Numbered from the stretch's first letter, positions 6,933 to 13,961 are shown. The stretch is DNA of 14,548 nt from DASZZX01 sp036260415 (GCA_036260415.1 DASZZX010000231.1:1-14548); one strand, 5' to 3'. Numbers and translations are program-made. Notes: generated by a model from the letters alone, not told the origin.

Positions 6933-7010
6933 CCGCGTGTGCGCGGAACGGCGCAGGGCGGCCGGACGGGCCTGGCTGCTCGACGGCGCGGAACGGCGCA
7001 GGGGGGCCGG
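6913..7010. repeat. Degenerate ~45-base tandem duplication
   Basis: Two blocks recur in order. GGCGGCCGGACGGG is at 6913-6926 and 6957-6970. A 25-base block beginning GCGCGGAACGGCGCAGGG is at 6941-6965 and 6986-7010, with a single mismatch (C at 6959, G at 7004). The 14-15 bases between the blocks differ. The first unit includes the last codons and stop of the methyltransferase gene; the second fills the gap before the convergent stop at 7022. It looks like an old local duplication that may have extended the 3' region. No good terminator hairpin is visible in the gap. Confidence 0.7.
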
Positions 7011-7021
7011 GGCCCGCCTCG

Positions 7022-7708
7022 TTAGAAGGGCACGCCGACCGCGCGGCACAGGAAGCGCATGAACGGCAGCGCCCGGCGGCAGCTGTCGACGTAGCGCTCC
7101 AGGAACCCCGGGGAGGTGACGTCCTCCTCGGTGAACGGTCGTGACGCCACCAGGTCCTTGCGACGCAGGTCCTCGATCAGGGGGTGGTCGGCCGGGTAGC
7201 CGCGCGGAGCCGTCTTCAGCGACTCACCGCCGAGCTCCCAGCCGGCGTCGCGCCATGCTCCAGCTTGGACGCGCCGCCACGCCGCCGCCCGGTCGACCAG
7301 CGCGTCGCGCAGCGTGCGCAGCGTCTCCGGGTCGGGGCGCCAGATGCCCGCGCCCGCGTGGACGTTGCCCGGTTCCATGTGGAGGTAGAACCCGGGCGCG
7401 TGGACGTCACGTGCCAGTTCGTGGCGGAACTGCGCCGCCACCCACGTCTTGTACGGACGCTTGTCACGTGCGAAGCGCGTGTCGCGGTGGATGCGGAACA
7501 TCGAGCCGCCCTGCCGGCGGGGATCGGCCACCAGGTGCGGACTCACCGTCCGCAGCGGCTGCTGCAGGTCGGCGATGAAGCGCAGCATCGGCTCCCGCAC
7601 GTCCCGCTCGAAGCGTTCACGGTTGGCCTCGAACCAGGCACGCTCGTTGTGCACGTCGAGGTCGAACAGGAACTCGAACAGCGCGGGGGTGAAGTGTCGT
7701 ACGGCCAC
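7022..7708 (-). CDS. DUF2461 / TIGR02453 family protein
   Basis: This 228-residue protein starts at a GTG (7708) preceded by GGAGGG at good spacing. Family features run along its length: an N-terminal FLFDLDVHNERAWFEANRERF at about residues 13-33, FRIHRDTRFARDKRPYKTWV at about 71-90, GFYLHMEPGNVHAGAGIWRP at about 106-125, and LKTAPRGYPADHPLIEDLRR with a C-terminal FTEEDV. The length is usual for the family. It is a soluble protein of unknown biochemical role found in many bacteria and some fungi. It is divergent from the osmC-like gene, 81 bases apart, so the two could share a control region. Confidence 0.9.
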   Translation of the reverse strand: MAVRHFTPALFEFLFDLDVHNERAWFEANRERFERDVREPMLRFIADLQQPLRTVSPHLVADPRRQGGSMFRIHRDTRFARDKRPYKTWVAAQFRHELARDVHAPGFYLHMEPGNVHAGAGIWRPDPETLRTLRDALVDRAAAWRRVQAGAWRDAGWELGGESLKTAPRGYPADHPLIEDLRRKDLVASRPFTEEDVTSPGFLERYVDSCRRALPFMRFLCRAVGVPF

Positions 7709-7789
7709 GGCGCCCTCCGTTCGGCGGCGGCGTCAGTCTGGCGCACCGACCTCGCCTACGCTGCCAGCATCGCGACGCGGAGGCCGCAC

Positions 7790-8263
7790 ATGGGAGAGGT
7801 GGCGTACGAGTCCCGAGTGAGGATCCGCCGCGAGCGCGGTCCCCATCGCATCGCTGAGCTGCCGGCCGGCGACACGGTCGCGTTCGGCGTGCACGGCGAG
7901 GTGGCGGAGCACTACGGCGTCTCGATGGACGACTTCGACCCGACCGCGACCACACTCGACTACCTCGTGGCCGCGGCCGGGGGGTGACTGACCGGGACCC
8001 TCGGCGGTGCGCTCGAGGCTCGTGGTATCCCGGCGGGGGAGGGCCGCCTCACAGCGGAGGCGGCGGGCGAGATCGAGCGGGGGGAGGACGGGGTCCTCGT
8101 CGTGCGACGCATCCACGTCGCCTACCGGCTGGAAGTGGACGCCGACACGGACCGGGCCGCGGTCGAGCGCGTGTACGGCCTGCACCAGGAGCGCTGTCCG
8201 GTCGCGCGCAGCATCCACCCTCAGATCGAGGTCTCCACCTCGCTGGAGCTGGTCGAGGTCTGA
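7790..8263 (+). CDS. OsmC/Ohr-family protein, predicted selenoprotein (Sec66)
   Basis: Read with one in-frame TGA (7985-7987) as selenocysteine, the gene encodes 157 residues. OsmC/Ohr proteins reduce organic peroxides or related thiol-reactive compounds using two conserved cysteines. Here the first active-site region reads LDYLVAAAGG-U-LTGTLGGAL, where relatives have AAxxxC followed by a helix, so TGA occupies the catalytic cysteine codon. The second conserved cysteine is C136 in QERCPVARSIHPQIEV, the usual CPV motif. The 65 codons before and 91 after the TGA are in one frame, with the same codon bias and strong family features. The ATG at 7790 has GGAGG (7779-7783) at a 6-base spacing. A stem-loop fitting a bacterial SECIS follows the TGA. 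The alternative is a recent Cys-to-stop mutation or sequencing error (TGC to TGA). No sel genes lie in the window, so the claim depends on the rest of the genome. Confidence 0.82.
7985..8033 (+). promoter_or_regulatory. Candidate bacterial SECIS element following in-frame UGA
   Basis: Directly after UGA (7985-7987) the RNA can fold. The lower stem is CCGGGA 7992-7997 with UCCCGG 8028-8033. The upper stem is CCUCG 7999-8003 with CGAGG 8014-8018, extended by G8004-C8012 and C8005-G8011 with U8013 bulged. The apical loop is GGUGC (8006-8010). The loop begins with G about 18 bases after the UGA, within the range I recall for bacterial SECIS elements, which SelB reads in the loop. A 9-base asymmetric bulge (8019-8027) separates the stems. 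GC-rich sequence folds easily, so the structure alone is moderate evidence; its position and the cysteine-site TGA make it stronger. Confidence 0.62.
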
Positions 8264-8291
8264 CGGGGCCGCGGAGCTACAGGGGGGGAAG

Positions 8292-9674
8292 CTGACAGGC
8301 GTCGTTGTGCTCGGTGCGGGCCCCGCCGGGATCGGTGCCGCCTACCGACTCGCCGCCGGACACCAGCACGTCGTCGTGCTCGAGCGCGCCCGGCGGGTGG
8401 GGGGCGCGGCCGCCAGCTTCGACGTGGCCGGCCTGCGCGTCGACCACGGCAGCCACCGTCTGCACCCGTCGACCGACGCCGCGATCCTGTCGGAGCTGCG
8501 CCGACTCCTGGGCAGCGACCTCCAACGCCGGCCGCGTCGCGGCCGGATCCGACTGCTGGGCCGTTGGCTCGCCTTCCCACTGCGCCCCGCCGACCTGCTG
8601 CGCTGGCTGCCACCGAGGTTCATCCTGGCGGCCGCCCGCGATGCGGCGTTCGCTCCCACGCGCCGGCCCCGCGCGGACACGTTCGCGGAGGTACTGCGAG
8701 CGCAGCTGGGGCCGACGCTGTGTGATCACTTCTACTTCCCGTACGCGCGCAAGCTGTGGGGCGTGGAGCCCCACCAGCTGGCCGGCGAGCAGGCTCGGCG
8801 GCGGGTCTCGGCCGACTCCCCTGGCAAGCTCCTCGGTCGGCTGTTGCGCGGCGGCCGGCGGGACGCCGATGTGTTCTGGTACCCCCGACGGGGCTTCGGC
8901 CAGCTATGGGAGACGCTCGCCGCCGCGGCGGCTGGGCGTGGAGCGGACATCCGGCTGGCCACGACCGTCGAGCAGGTGCGCCTGACGGGGGCCGGCGTCG
9001 AGGTCGTCACGGACGGCGGCGGCTGCGTCGCGGCTGGCATGGCCTGGTCCACCCTCCCGCTGCCCCTGCTCGCCCGCATGGTGGACCCACCACCCGCCCG
9101 TGCGGTGCTCGACGCGGCCGGTGGTCTGCGCTTCCGTGCGATGGTGCTGGTCTACCTGGTGCTCGACACCGACCGCTACACCCGCTTCGACGCCCACTAC
9201 CTGCCCGAGTCGTGGACACCGGTGACGCGTGTGTCCGAACCGAAGAACTACCGCGACAGCGGGCTGGACCCGCCCGACCGCACCGTGCTCTGCGCCGAGA
9301 TCCCGTGCGACGTGGATGACGTCACGTGGCGGGCCGGAGAGGAGGAGCTGGCCCGGCTGGTGCGCGCCACGCTGGTCGAGGCCGGCGCCACCGACCCCCA
9401 CCCGCGACAGGTGGTAGTGCGGCGGCTGCCGTCCGCGTACCCCGTGTACGGCGCTGGGTACGAGCGTGCCCTCGCGACCCTGGACGCCTGGGCCGCCACG
9501 GTGCCGCACATCCTGACGTTCGGTCGCCAGGGGCTGTTCGTGCACGACAACTCCCACCACGCGTTGTCGATGGCGTGGTCCGCGGCGGATGCGCTGTCCG
9601 GTGACGGGCGATTCGATCGGGAGTGCTGGGCGGACGCGCGGCGGCGCTTCGCCGCTCACGTGGTGCAGGACTGA
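8292..9674 (+). CDS. FAD-dependent oxidoreductase, protoporphyrinogen-oxidase/amine-oxidase-like
   Basis: The frame encodes about 460 residues. The N-terminus has a Rossmann FAD-binding motif, VVVLGAGPAGIGAAYRL (G8, G10, G13), the ribose-binding E31 in VVVLERARRVGG, and VDHGSHRLHPS at 50-60. The middle has FYFPYARKLWGVEPHQLAGE, the F..PY..KlWG signature of the COG1232 group, then FWYPRRGFGQLWETLA. The C-terminal FAD loop is FGRQGLFVHDNSHHALSMAW. Members oxidise or isomerise diverse substrates, and some are close to UDP-galactopyranose mutases or carotenoid desaturases; the substrate is not predictable. There is no ATG/GTG/TTG before the Rossmann strand. CTG at 8292, 3 bases after a G-run (8282-8288) that can act as ribosome site, is the best start. 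GTG at 8307 would trim the first strand. It follows the osmC-like gene by 28 bases, so the two are probably cotranscribed. Confidence 0.82.
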   Translation: MTGVVVLGAGPAGIGAAYRLAAGHQHVVVLERARRVGGAAASFDVAGLRVDHGSHRLHPSTDAAILSELRRLLGSDLQRRPRRGRIRLLGRWLAFPLRPADLLRWLPPRFILAAARDAAFAPTRRPRADTFAEVLRAQLGPTLCDHFYFPYARKLWGVEPHQLAGEQARRRVSADSPGKLLGRLLRGGRRDADVFWYPRRGFGQLWETLAAAAAGRGADIRLATTVEQVRLTGAGVEVVTDGGGCVAAGMAWSTLPLPLLARMVDPPPARAVLDAAGGLRFRAMVLVYLVLDTDRYTRFDAHYLPESWTPVTRVSEPKNYRDSGLDPPDRTVLCAEIPCDVDDVTWRAGEEELARLVRATLVEAGATDPHPRQVVVRRLPSAYPVYGAGYERALATLDAWAATVPHILTFGRQGLFVHDNSHHALSMAWSAADALSGDGRFDRECWADARRRFAAHVVQD

Positions 9675-9709
9675 CTGGCCTCGGGCCGGACGGGCGCGGT
9701 CGGTGTCGC

Positions 9710-10030
9710 TCAGCCCCAGGTCTCGAAGACCACCTCGTTCCAGGCGTAATGACCGTCCTGGGTGGCGCCGGACACCGGGGCGGTCTCCGACATGGCGTAC
9801 TCGAGCAGGTTCAGCGTCCGGTTGCGCAGGGAGCCGCTGGGCCGCGCGCGACTCGGTGTGGGCGGGCGGTGTCGTGGAAGCCCGTCGCGCATGACGATCG
9901 CCCGTGCCACCTCCAGTGCGGTCCGGTCCCCCTCCGCGACGGCGAGCAGCTGTCGCCGGGCCGAGTCCATGTCTATCCCTGTTGAAGCGAGCCCGACCGC
10001 TGTGCGCATGACGATGTCGGTGGCGTCCAC
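9710..10030 (-). CDS. Small protein with ANTAR-like helices, function unknown
   Basis: The frame gives 106 residues from a GTG at 10030 (GGGAC about 5 bases upstream) or 116 from an ATG at 10060; the start is uncertain. Residues 8-46 (MRTAVGLASTGIDMDSARRQ, then LLAVAEGDRTALEVARAIV) resemble the ANTAR RNA-binding domain pattern: A.G....gid.d.A...L...A......l..vA..iV. The first spacing is about two residues shorter than usual. Residues 50-70 are a basic Pro/Arg linker, and the C-terminus (NRTLNLLEYAMSETAPV ... YAWNEVVFETWG) matches nothing I know. ANTAR proteins act as antiterminators on paired stem-loops, usually with a sensor domain that is missing here. It is convergent with the flavoprotein gene (35 bases apart). 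That it is a real gene is likely; the family call is weak. Confidence 0.5.
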   Translation of the reverse strand: MDATDIVMRTAVGLASTGIDMDSARRQLLAVAEGDRTALEVARAIVMRDGLPRHRPPTPSRARPSGSLRNRTLNLLEYAMSETAPVSGATQDGHYAWNEVVFETWG

Positions 10031-10181
10031 CGCCGTCCCGTTCCCTCGACTCCCGCACATGAGCCAAGGCCGCGCCCGGCGTTCGTCGTAGTGACCGGAC
10101 GGTCGGGGCACCCTGGCCGACCTGACCGGGTGCGTTGGTACAGGCCTTTCGGACGTGGCGCTCGCGCGCACCCGCCGTCGG

Positions 10182-10778
10182 TCAGCCGCCCGCCACCAGT
10201 TCCTCCACGATCGGTCGTAGCGCACGGAACGCCGCCCCGCGGTGGCTGCGGGCGTCCTTCACCTCGGGTGGGAGCTCCGCGTTGGTGCGGGTCTCGCCGA
10301 GACCGACGAACAGCGGGTCGTAGCCGAAGCCGCCCGAGCCACTTGGGGTCCGGGCGATGCGTCCCTGCATGGTGCCGTGGGTGGTCCAGGCGCGCCCATC
10401 GGGTGTGACCAGCGCGGCCACGCACACGAACCGGGCGGTGCGGCGGTGGTCGGGCACCTCGGCGAGCTCGGCGAGGAGGCGTGCGTTGTTGGCCGCGTCG
10501 TCCCCGTGGCGTCCCGCGTACCGTGCCGACAGCACTCCCGGGGCGCCGCTGAGCGCGTCCACTTGCAGCCCGGAGTCGTCGGCGAGCGCCGCCAGCCCCG
10601 TCGCGCCCGACACCGCCCGCGCCTTCAGCAGCGCGTTCTCCTCGAACGTCGCGCCGGTCTCCTCCGGCGGGTCGACGGCCAACTGGTCCATGGTGACGAG
10701 GTCGACCGGCACGTCGGCGAGGATGCGTCGCAGCTCCGCGAGCTTGCCGCGGTTGGCCGTCGCCAGGACGAGCCGCAT
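10182..10778 (-). CDS. rdgB: Non-canonical purine NTP pyrophosphatase (dITP/XTP), RdgB/HAM1
   Basis: This 198-residue enzyme hydrolyses dITP, ITP and XTP to monophosphates, keeping deaminated purines out of DNA and RNA. Family motifs are all present: ATANRGKLAEL at 6-16, TFEENALLKARAV at 44-56, the catalytic DDSGLQVDAL at 67-76, GAPGVLSARYAG at 78-89, GSGGFGYDPLF at 147-157, and SHRGAAFRAL at 178-187. The ATG at 10778 overlaps the rph stop by one base (TGATG), so the two are translationally coupled, as in many actinobacteria. It is the last gene of the cysO operon; 151 bases of apparently empty sequence separate it from the next start. Confidence 0.96.
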   Translation of the reverse strand: MRLVLATANRGKLAELRRILADVPVDLVTMDQLAVDPPEETGATFEENALLKARAVSGATGLAALADDSGLQVDALSGAPGVLSARYAGRHGDDAANNARLLAELAEVPDHRRTARFVCVAALVTPDGRAWTTHGTMQGRIARTPSGSGGFGYDPLFVGLGETRTNAELPPEVKDARSHRGAAFRALRPIVEELVAGG

Positions 10779-11482
10779 CAGCCGGGGGGGAGTTCCACCG
10801 CCGCGCGCTGCAGGTCGAACAGCTGCGCGCAGCCGCCGAGTCCTAGATCCACGAGCCGGTCCAACGCAGCCCGGTCGAACGGCTCGCGTTCGGCGGTGCC
10901 CTGCAGTTCGACCAGTCGACCGTCCGCGGTCGCGACGACGTTCATGTCGACGTCGGCCGCGACGTCCTCGTCGTAGGCGAGATCCAGCACCGCTCGGCCG
11001 TCGACCATCCCGACCGAGACCCCCGCCACCTGACCGCGCAGCGCGTGGTCGATGCCCAGCGTGCGCAGCCCTCGGGCCAGCGCCACCCAGCCTCCGGTGA
11101 CCGCCGCGGTCCGTGTCCCGCCGTCCGCCTCCAGCACGTCGCAGTCGACCGTGAGGGTCACGTCGGGCAGCGCGTCGAGGTCCACCACCGCGCGCAGCGC
11201 GCGTCCGATCAGCCGCTGGATCTCCTGGGTGCGTCCGCGCGGGGTCCGTTCCCGCGCGGCGCGCGGGGCGGTGGAGCCGGGCAGCATGGCGTACTCGCTG
11301 GTCACCCACCCGCGCCGGTTGCGCCAACGCGGCGCCCCGTCCTGGCTCGACACGGCACACACCACGCGGGTCGCCCCGAACGCGACCAGACAGGCCGCGG
11401 CCGGGGCGCTCTGGACGTCGAGCTCGAAGGCGACGGGACGCAGTTCGTCGGGTGCGCGCCCGTCGGTGCGGTCGCCGACCAT
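10778..11482 (-). CDS. rph: Ribonuclease PH
   Basis: This 234-residue phosphorolytic 3'-to-5' exoribonuclease trims tRNA 3' ends. Conserved segments in order are DGRAPDELRPV at 7-17, FGATRVVCAVS at 35-45, RGWVTSEYAMLPGS at 57-70, the RNA/phosphate-binding RGRTQEIQRLIGRALRAVVD at 82-101, and the active-site DCDVLEADGGTRTAAVTG at 113-130. The ATG at 11482 shares one base with the stop of the upstream phosphodiesterase gene, and its stop shares one base with rdgB. The length is normal (about 240). The gene order MBL-rph-rdgB matches Rv1339-rphA-Rv1341 in M. tuberculosis. Confidence 0.97.
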   Translation of the reverse strand: MVGDRTDGRAPDELRPVAFELDVQSAPAAACLVAFGATRVVCAVSSQDGAPRWRNRRGWVTSEYAMLPGSTAPRAARERTPRGRTQEIQRLIGRALRAVVDLDALPDVTLTVDCDVLEADGGTRTAAVTGGWVALARGLRTLGIDHALRGQVAGVSVGMVDGRAVLDLAYDEDVAADVDMNVVATADGRLVELQGTAEREPFDRAALDRLVDLGLGGCAQLFDLQRAAVELPPG

Positions 11483-12243
11483 CAGCCTCCCACCCGGTAG
11501 ACCATCAGGTCGTCGGCCAGCTCCACCGACCCGTCGAACCGCTCCTGCGCCTCGCTCAGGGCCCGTTCACGGTCGTTGGTGGGGTACAGGTGCGTCAGCA
11601 CGAGCTGGCGGACACCTGCCGCCTGTGCGGTGGCCCCGGCCTCGCTGGCGGTGAGGTGCAGCTCGGGCGGGTACTGCTCGGGGTCTCCGGTCCAGGTGGC
11701 CTCGCACAGGAAGAGGTCGGCGTCGCGCGCAGCCTCCTGCAGGGACGGGCCGCCGCCGGAGTCCCCGGAGTAGGTGGCGACACCTCCGCGGTGCTCGGCA
11801 CGGACGGCCACCGAGGGGACGGCGTGCGGGCTGTCGAAGAAGGTGAAGTCGAGGTCGCCGATCGTCACGTGGTCCCCGTGCGCCACGTCGCGGAAGCAGC
11901 ACACCTCGTGGAAACGCTGGGCGGCGTCGTCCGACAGCATCTGCGCGAGGAATGGGGCGGTGCCCGGTGGGGCGAGCACGTCGATGCTGCGTTCACCGTC
12001 GGGGTGGAAACGCAGCGCGTAGTACAGGCCGATCAGGTCGGCGCAGTGGTCGTGGTGGCGGTGGGTGAGGATGACCGCGTCGAGCTGCTCCAGCGGGAGG
12101 ATGCGGTACAGGTTGCTGGTCGAGCCGTTGCCGCAGTCCACCACGACCCGGGTCCGATCGGTGCGGAACAGGTAACCGGAGCACACCCTTCCCGGACCTG
12201 GGTGGGTTCCGGCCGATCCCAGCACGACCACGTCGAAGCTCAT
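11482..12243 (-). CDS. Metallo-beta-lactamase-fold phosphodiesterase, Rv1339-like
   Basis: The 253-residue product has the metal-binding set of the RNase Z-like MBL hydrolases: H61, H63, D65 and H66 in LTHRHHDHCADL, H140 in FFDSPHAVPS, D161 in TYSGDSGG, and H218 in VLTHLYP. The N-terminus, VVVLGSAGTHPGPGRVCSGY, is characteristic of this subgroup. Its position directly upstream of rph and rdgB matches Rv1339, which has been reported as an atypical cyclic-AMP phosphodiesterase. Cyclic nucleotide hydrolysis is therefore a reasonable inference, but tRNA processing or another phosphodiester substrate is not excluded. The ATG at 12243 overlaps the upstream gene's stop by four bases (ATGA). No signal peptide is seen, so it is cytoplasmic. 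Confidence 0.88.
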   Translation of the reverse strand: MSFDVVVLGSAGTHPGPGRVCSGYLFRTDRTRVVVDCGNGSTSNLYRILPLEQLDAVILTHRHHDHCADLIGLYYALRFHPDGERSIDVLAPPGTAPFLAQMLSDDAAQRFHEVCCFRDVAHGDHVTIGDLDFTFFDSPHAVPSVAVRAEHRGGVATYSGDSGGGPSLQEAARDADLFLCEATWTGDPEQYPPELHLTASEAGATAQAAGVRQLVLTHLYPTNDRERALSEAQERFDGSVELADDLMVYRVGG

Positions 12244-12992
12244 CCTCGGCTCCCTTCCCCGACCAGCCACGTGCGGCCGGTGACCTGCAGGCGGGCGGTG
12301 GCACCGTCCCAGCGCAGTGTGAACGGGCCTGACGTGGCCGCCTGCACATCGCCCAGCCCGTCGGCGGTGAACACCAGCAGCAGGCCGGCTCCGGGCTGGA
12401 CCCGGAGCGCGTTCCGGTCGGCGGCGATGCGCCGACCGCGGGTCAGGTAGCCGGCCTCCACGAGCCGGTAGTCGGCCACCTCCGTAGTCAGCTGCGGGTC
12501 GCCGCCCAGCCGTACGGGACGGTCGGCCGGCGTGCGGAGGACGACCGCGACGTCGACCTTGCGCGGGTAGACGTCCAGGGCGGCGAAGGCGACGTCCACC
12601 GGCGCTCCGCGCACCGCGCCGTCGAGTTCGGCGTTCCCCACCCGGCAGTCCACGACGAGCGCGTCGTCCGGCGTCACACACCAGTCGATTCGGTCGGTGC
12701 GCACGTGGACCAGGGTCACGCCCCGCACGGTGGCGCGGTCGCTGGCGGTGGCCTCGAACGGCGGCTGCACCACCTGCCGGAGCACCCGCTGTAGCGCGGG
12801 GCGCTGGTCGTCGGGGACGGAGCCGGGCACCAGACGACCGGCGACAGCGGCCGGTCCGGCCGCGTAGAGGCGGGTGAGCAGCTGCACGGCCCGAGCTTCG
12901 CGTTCACCCCTGGAGGCACCGACGAGGGCCGCACCGGCCACGAGCACCGCGACCGCGAGCGCCAGCGCGCCGACCTGCAGGGCGCGCGTCAC
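12240..12992 (-). CDS. Membrane-anchored protein of unknown function
   Basis: The 250-residue product starts at a GTG (12992) with a strong GGAGGT 5 bases upstream. Residues 7-27 (VGALALAVAVLVAGAALVGAS) form one membrane helix with no lipobox and no clear signal-peptidase site, so the remainder is probably anchored outside the membrane. The soluble part has mixed strands and helices and only two cysteines, C105 and C116 (DWCVTPDDALVVDC), which could form a disulfide. A helical region at about 33-80 (LLTRLYAAGPAAVAG ... ALQRVLRQVVQPPFE) precedes a strand-rich domain that ends the protein. I do not recognise a family. It sits 20 bases after cysM and overlaps the phosphodiesterase gene, the place occupied by a rhomboid gene and murI in M. 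tuberculosis. Confidence 0.75.
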   Translation of the reverse strand: MTRALQVGALALAVAVLVAGAALVGASRGEREARAVQLLTRLYAAGPAAVAGRLVPGSVPDDQRPALQRVLRQVVQPPFEATASDRATVRGVTLVHVRTDRIDWCVTPDDALVVDCRVGNAELDGAVRGAPVDVAFAALDVYPRKVDVAVVLRTPADRPVRLGGDPQLTTEVADYRLVEAGYLTRGRRIAADRNALRVQPGAGLLLVFTADGLGDVQAATSGPFTLRWDGATARLQVTGRTWLVGEGSRG

Positions 12993-13012
12993 GCTGACCT
13001 CCGTCCGGCGGC

Positions 13013-13951
13013 TCAGGCCCAGAGCGTGGTGGACAGCCGTTCGGCGATGGCCTCGACGTCGCCGGGAGCGTACGCGCCGGTCGACAGATACTTCCAACCT
13101 CCGTCCGGTGAGAGGACGACCACCTTCGTGCCCTCCGGCAGACGGCGGCACACGCGCAGCGCCACGGCGATGGCGGCACCGGTCGAGATGCCGGCGAAGA
13201 CGCCCTCGCGCTGGACGAGCGACCGGGTGGACGTCAGGGCTCCCAGCGAGTCCACCATGATGCGGCTGTCGAGCACCGACTCGTCGAGCACCTCCGGCAC
13301 GTAGCCCTCGTCGAGGTTGCGCAGGCCGTAGACCAGGTCGCCGTACTCGGGCTCGGCGGCGAAGACCTTCACCTGCGGGTTCCACTCCCTCAGCCGCCGA
13401 CCCACCCCGGTCAGGGTCCCTCCGGTACCGAGCCCCGCCACGAACGCCCCGACGTCGGGGAGGTCCGCGATGATCTCCGGCGCGGTGGTCTCGTAGTGGC
13501 ACCGGGGGTTGGCCGGGTTGCCGTACTGGAACGGCATGTGCAGCTCGGGATCGGCCGCCGCCATCTCCTGGGCCAGGCGGACGGCGCCGTTGCTGCCCTG
13601 GTCGGCCGGTGAGAACACCAGGTCGACCCCGAACATGGCCAGCAGATCCTTGCGCTCGCGCGAGGTGTTCTCGGGCATCACGCAGGTCAGCGGGTAGCCC
13701 TTCGGGGTGCAGATCGCAGCCAGCGAGATCCCGGTGTTGCCGGAGGTCGGCTCGAGGACGCGCTGGCCGGGCTTCAACAGGCCTTCCCGTTCGGCGGACT
13801 CGACCAGGTACTTGGCAACCCGATCCTTGACCGACCCGGTCGGGTTGTGCCCTTCGAGCTTGAGGTACAGCTCGTAGCCGGGCGGCGAGAGGGCGGGCAG
13901 TCCGACAAGCGGGGTGTTGCCGATCGCTTGGAGGATGTCGTCGAAGAGCAC
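13013..13951 (-). CDS. cysM: Cysteine synthase CysM, O-phosphoserine sulfhydrylase type
   Basis: This 312-residue PLP enzyme makes cysteine. The PLP lysine is K42 in NPTGSVKDRVAKYL, the substrate loop TSGNTG is at 69-74, and the phosphate-binding GLGTGGTLTG is at 173-182. The segment PEYGDLVYGLRNLDEGYVPE (201-220) matches M. tuberculosis CysM, where, as I recall, the equivalent of R211 (R220) selects O-phosphoserine over O-acetylserine. The C-terminus GGWKYLSTGAYAPGD ... LWA also follows that subfamily. The sulfur donor there is the thiocarboxylate of CysO, whose gene lies 10 bases upstream. The GTG at 13951 has only a weak ribosome site, which suggests coupling to cysO translation. Confidence 0.94.
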   Translation of the reverse strand: MLFDDILQAIGNTPLVGLPALSPPGYELYLKLEGHNPTGSVKDRVAKYLVESAEREGLLKPGQRVLEPTSGNTGISLAAICTPKGYPLTCVMPENTSRERKDLLAMFGVDLVFSPADQGSNGAVRLAQEMAAADPELHMPFQYGNPANPRCHYETTAPEIIADLPDVGAFVAGLGTGGTLTGVGRRLREWNPQVKVFAAEPEYGDLVYGLRNLDEGYVPEVLDESVLDSRIMVDSLGALTSTRSLVQREGVFAGISTGAAIAVALRVCRRLPEGTKVVVLSPDGGWKYLSTGAYAPGDVEAIAERLSTTLWA

Positions 13952-13961
13952 GTCGCTGCCG

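Noticed and set aside
7184..7700. Plus-strand open frame reading through the DUF2461 gene into the osmC-like gene
   Set aside because: The part opposite DUF2461 is the antisense of a clear family protein, and the ATG at 7790 has a strong ribosome site, so the real gene starts there.
7790..8263. The osmC-like gene as a frameshifted pseudogene or two separate genes
   Set aside because: Sequence before and after the TGA is in the same frame, so no frameshift is involved. The second part has no start codon or ribosome site of its own in that frame (the GTG at 7984 is in another frame), and half an OsmC fold would not be stable.
8007..8291. Start of the flavoprotein at an ATG-free upstream initiator near 8007
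   Set aside because: This would overlap most of the osmC-like gene out of frame, and the extra residues are Arg/Ser-rich with no family match. The FAD motif begins just after 8292.
10031..10181. Possible small RNA or tRNA in the 151-base gap upstream of 10030
   Set aside because: No cloverleaf, T-loop motif, convincing promoter or terminator could be found.
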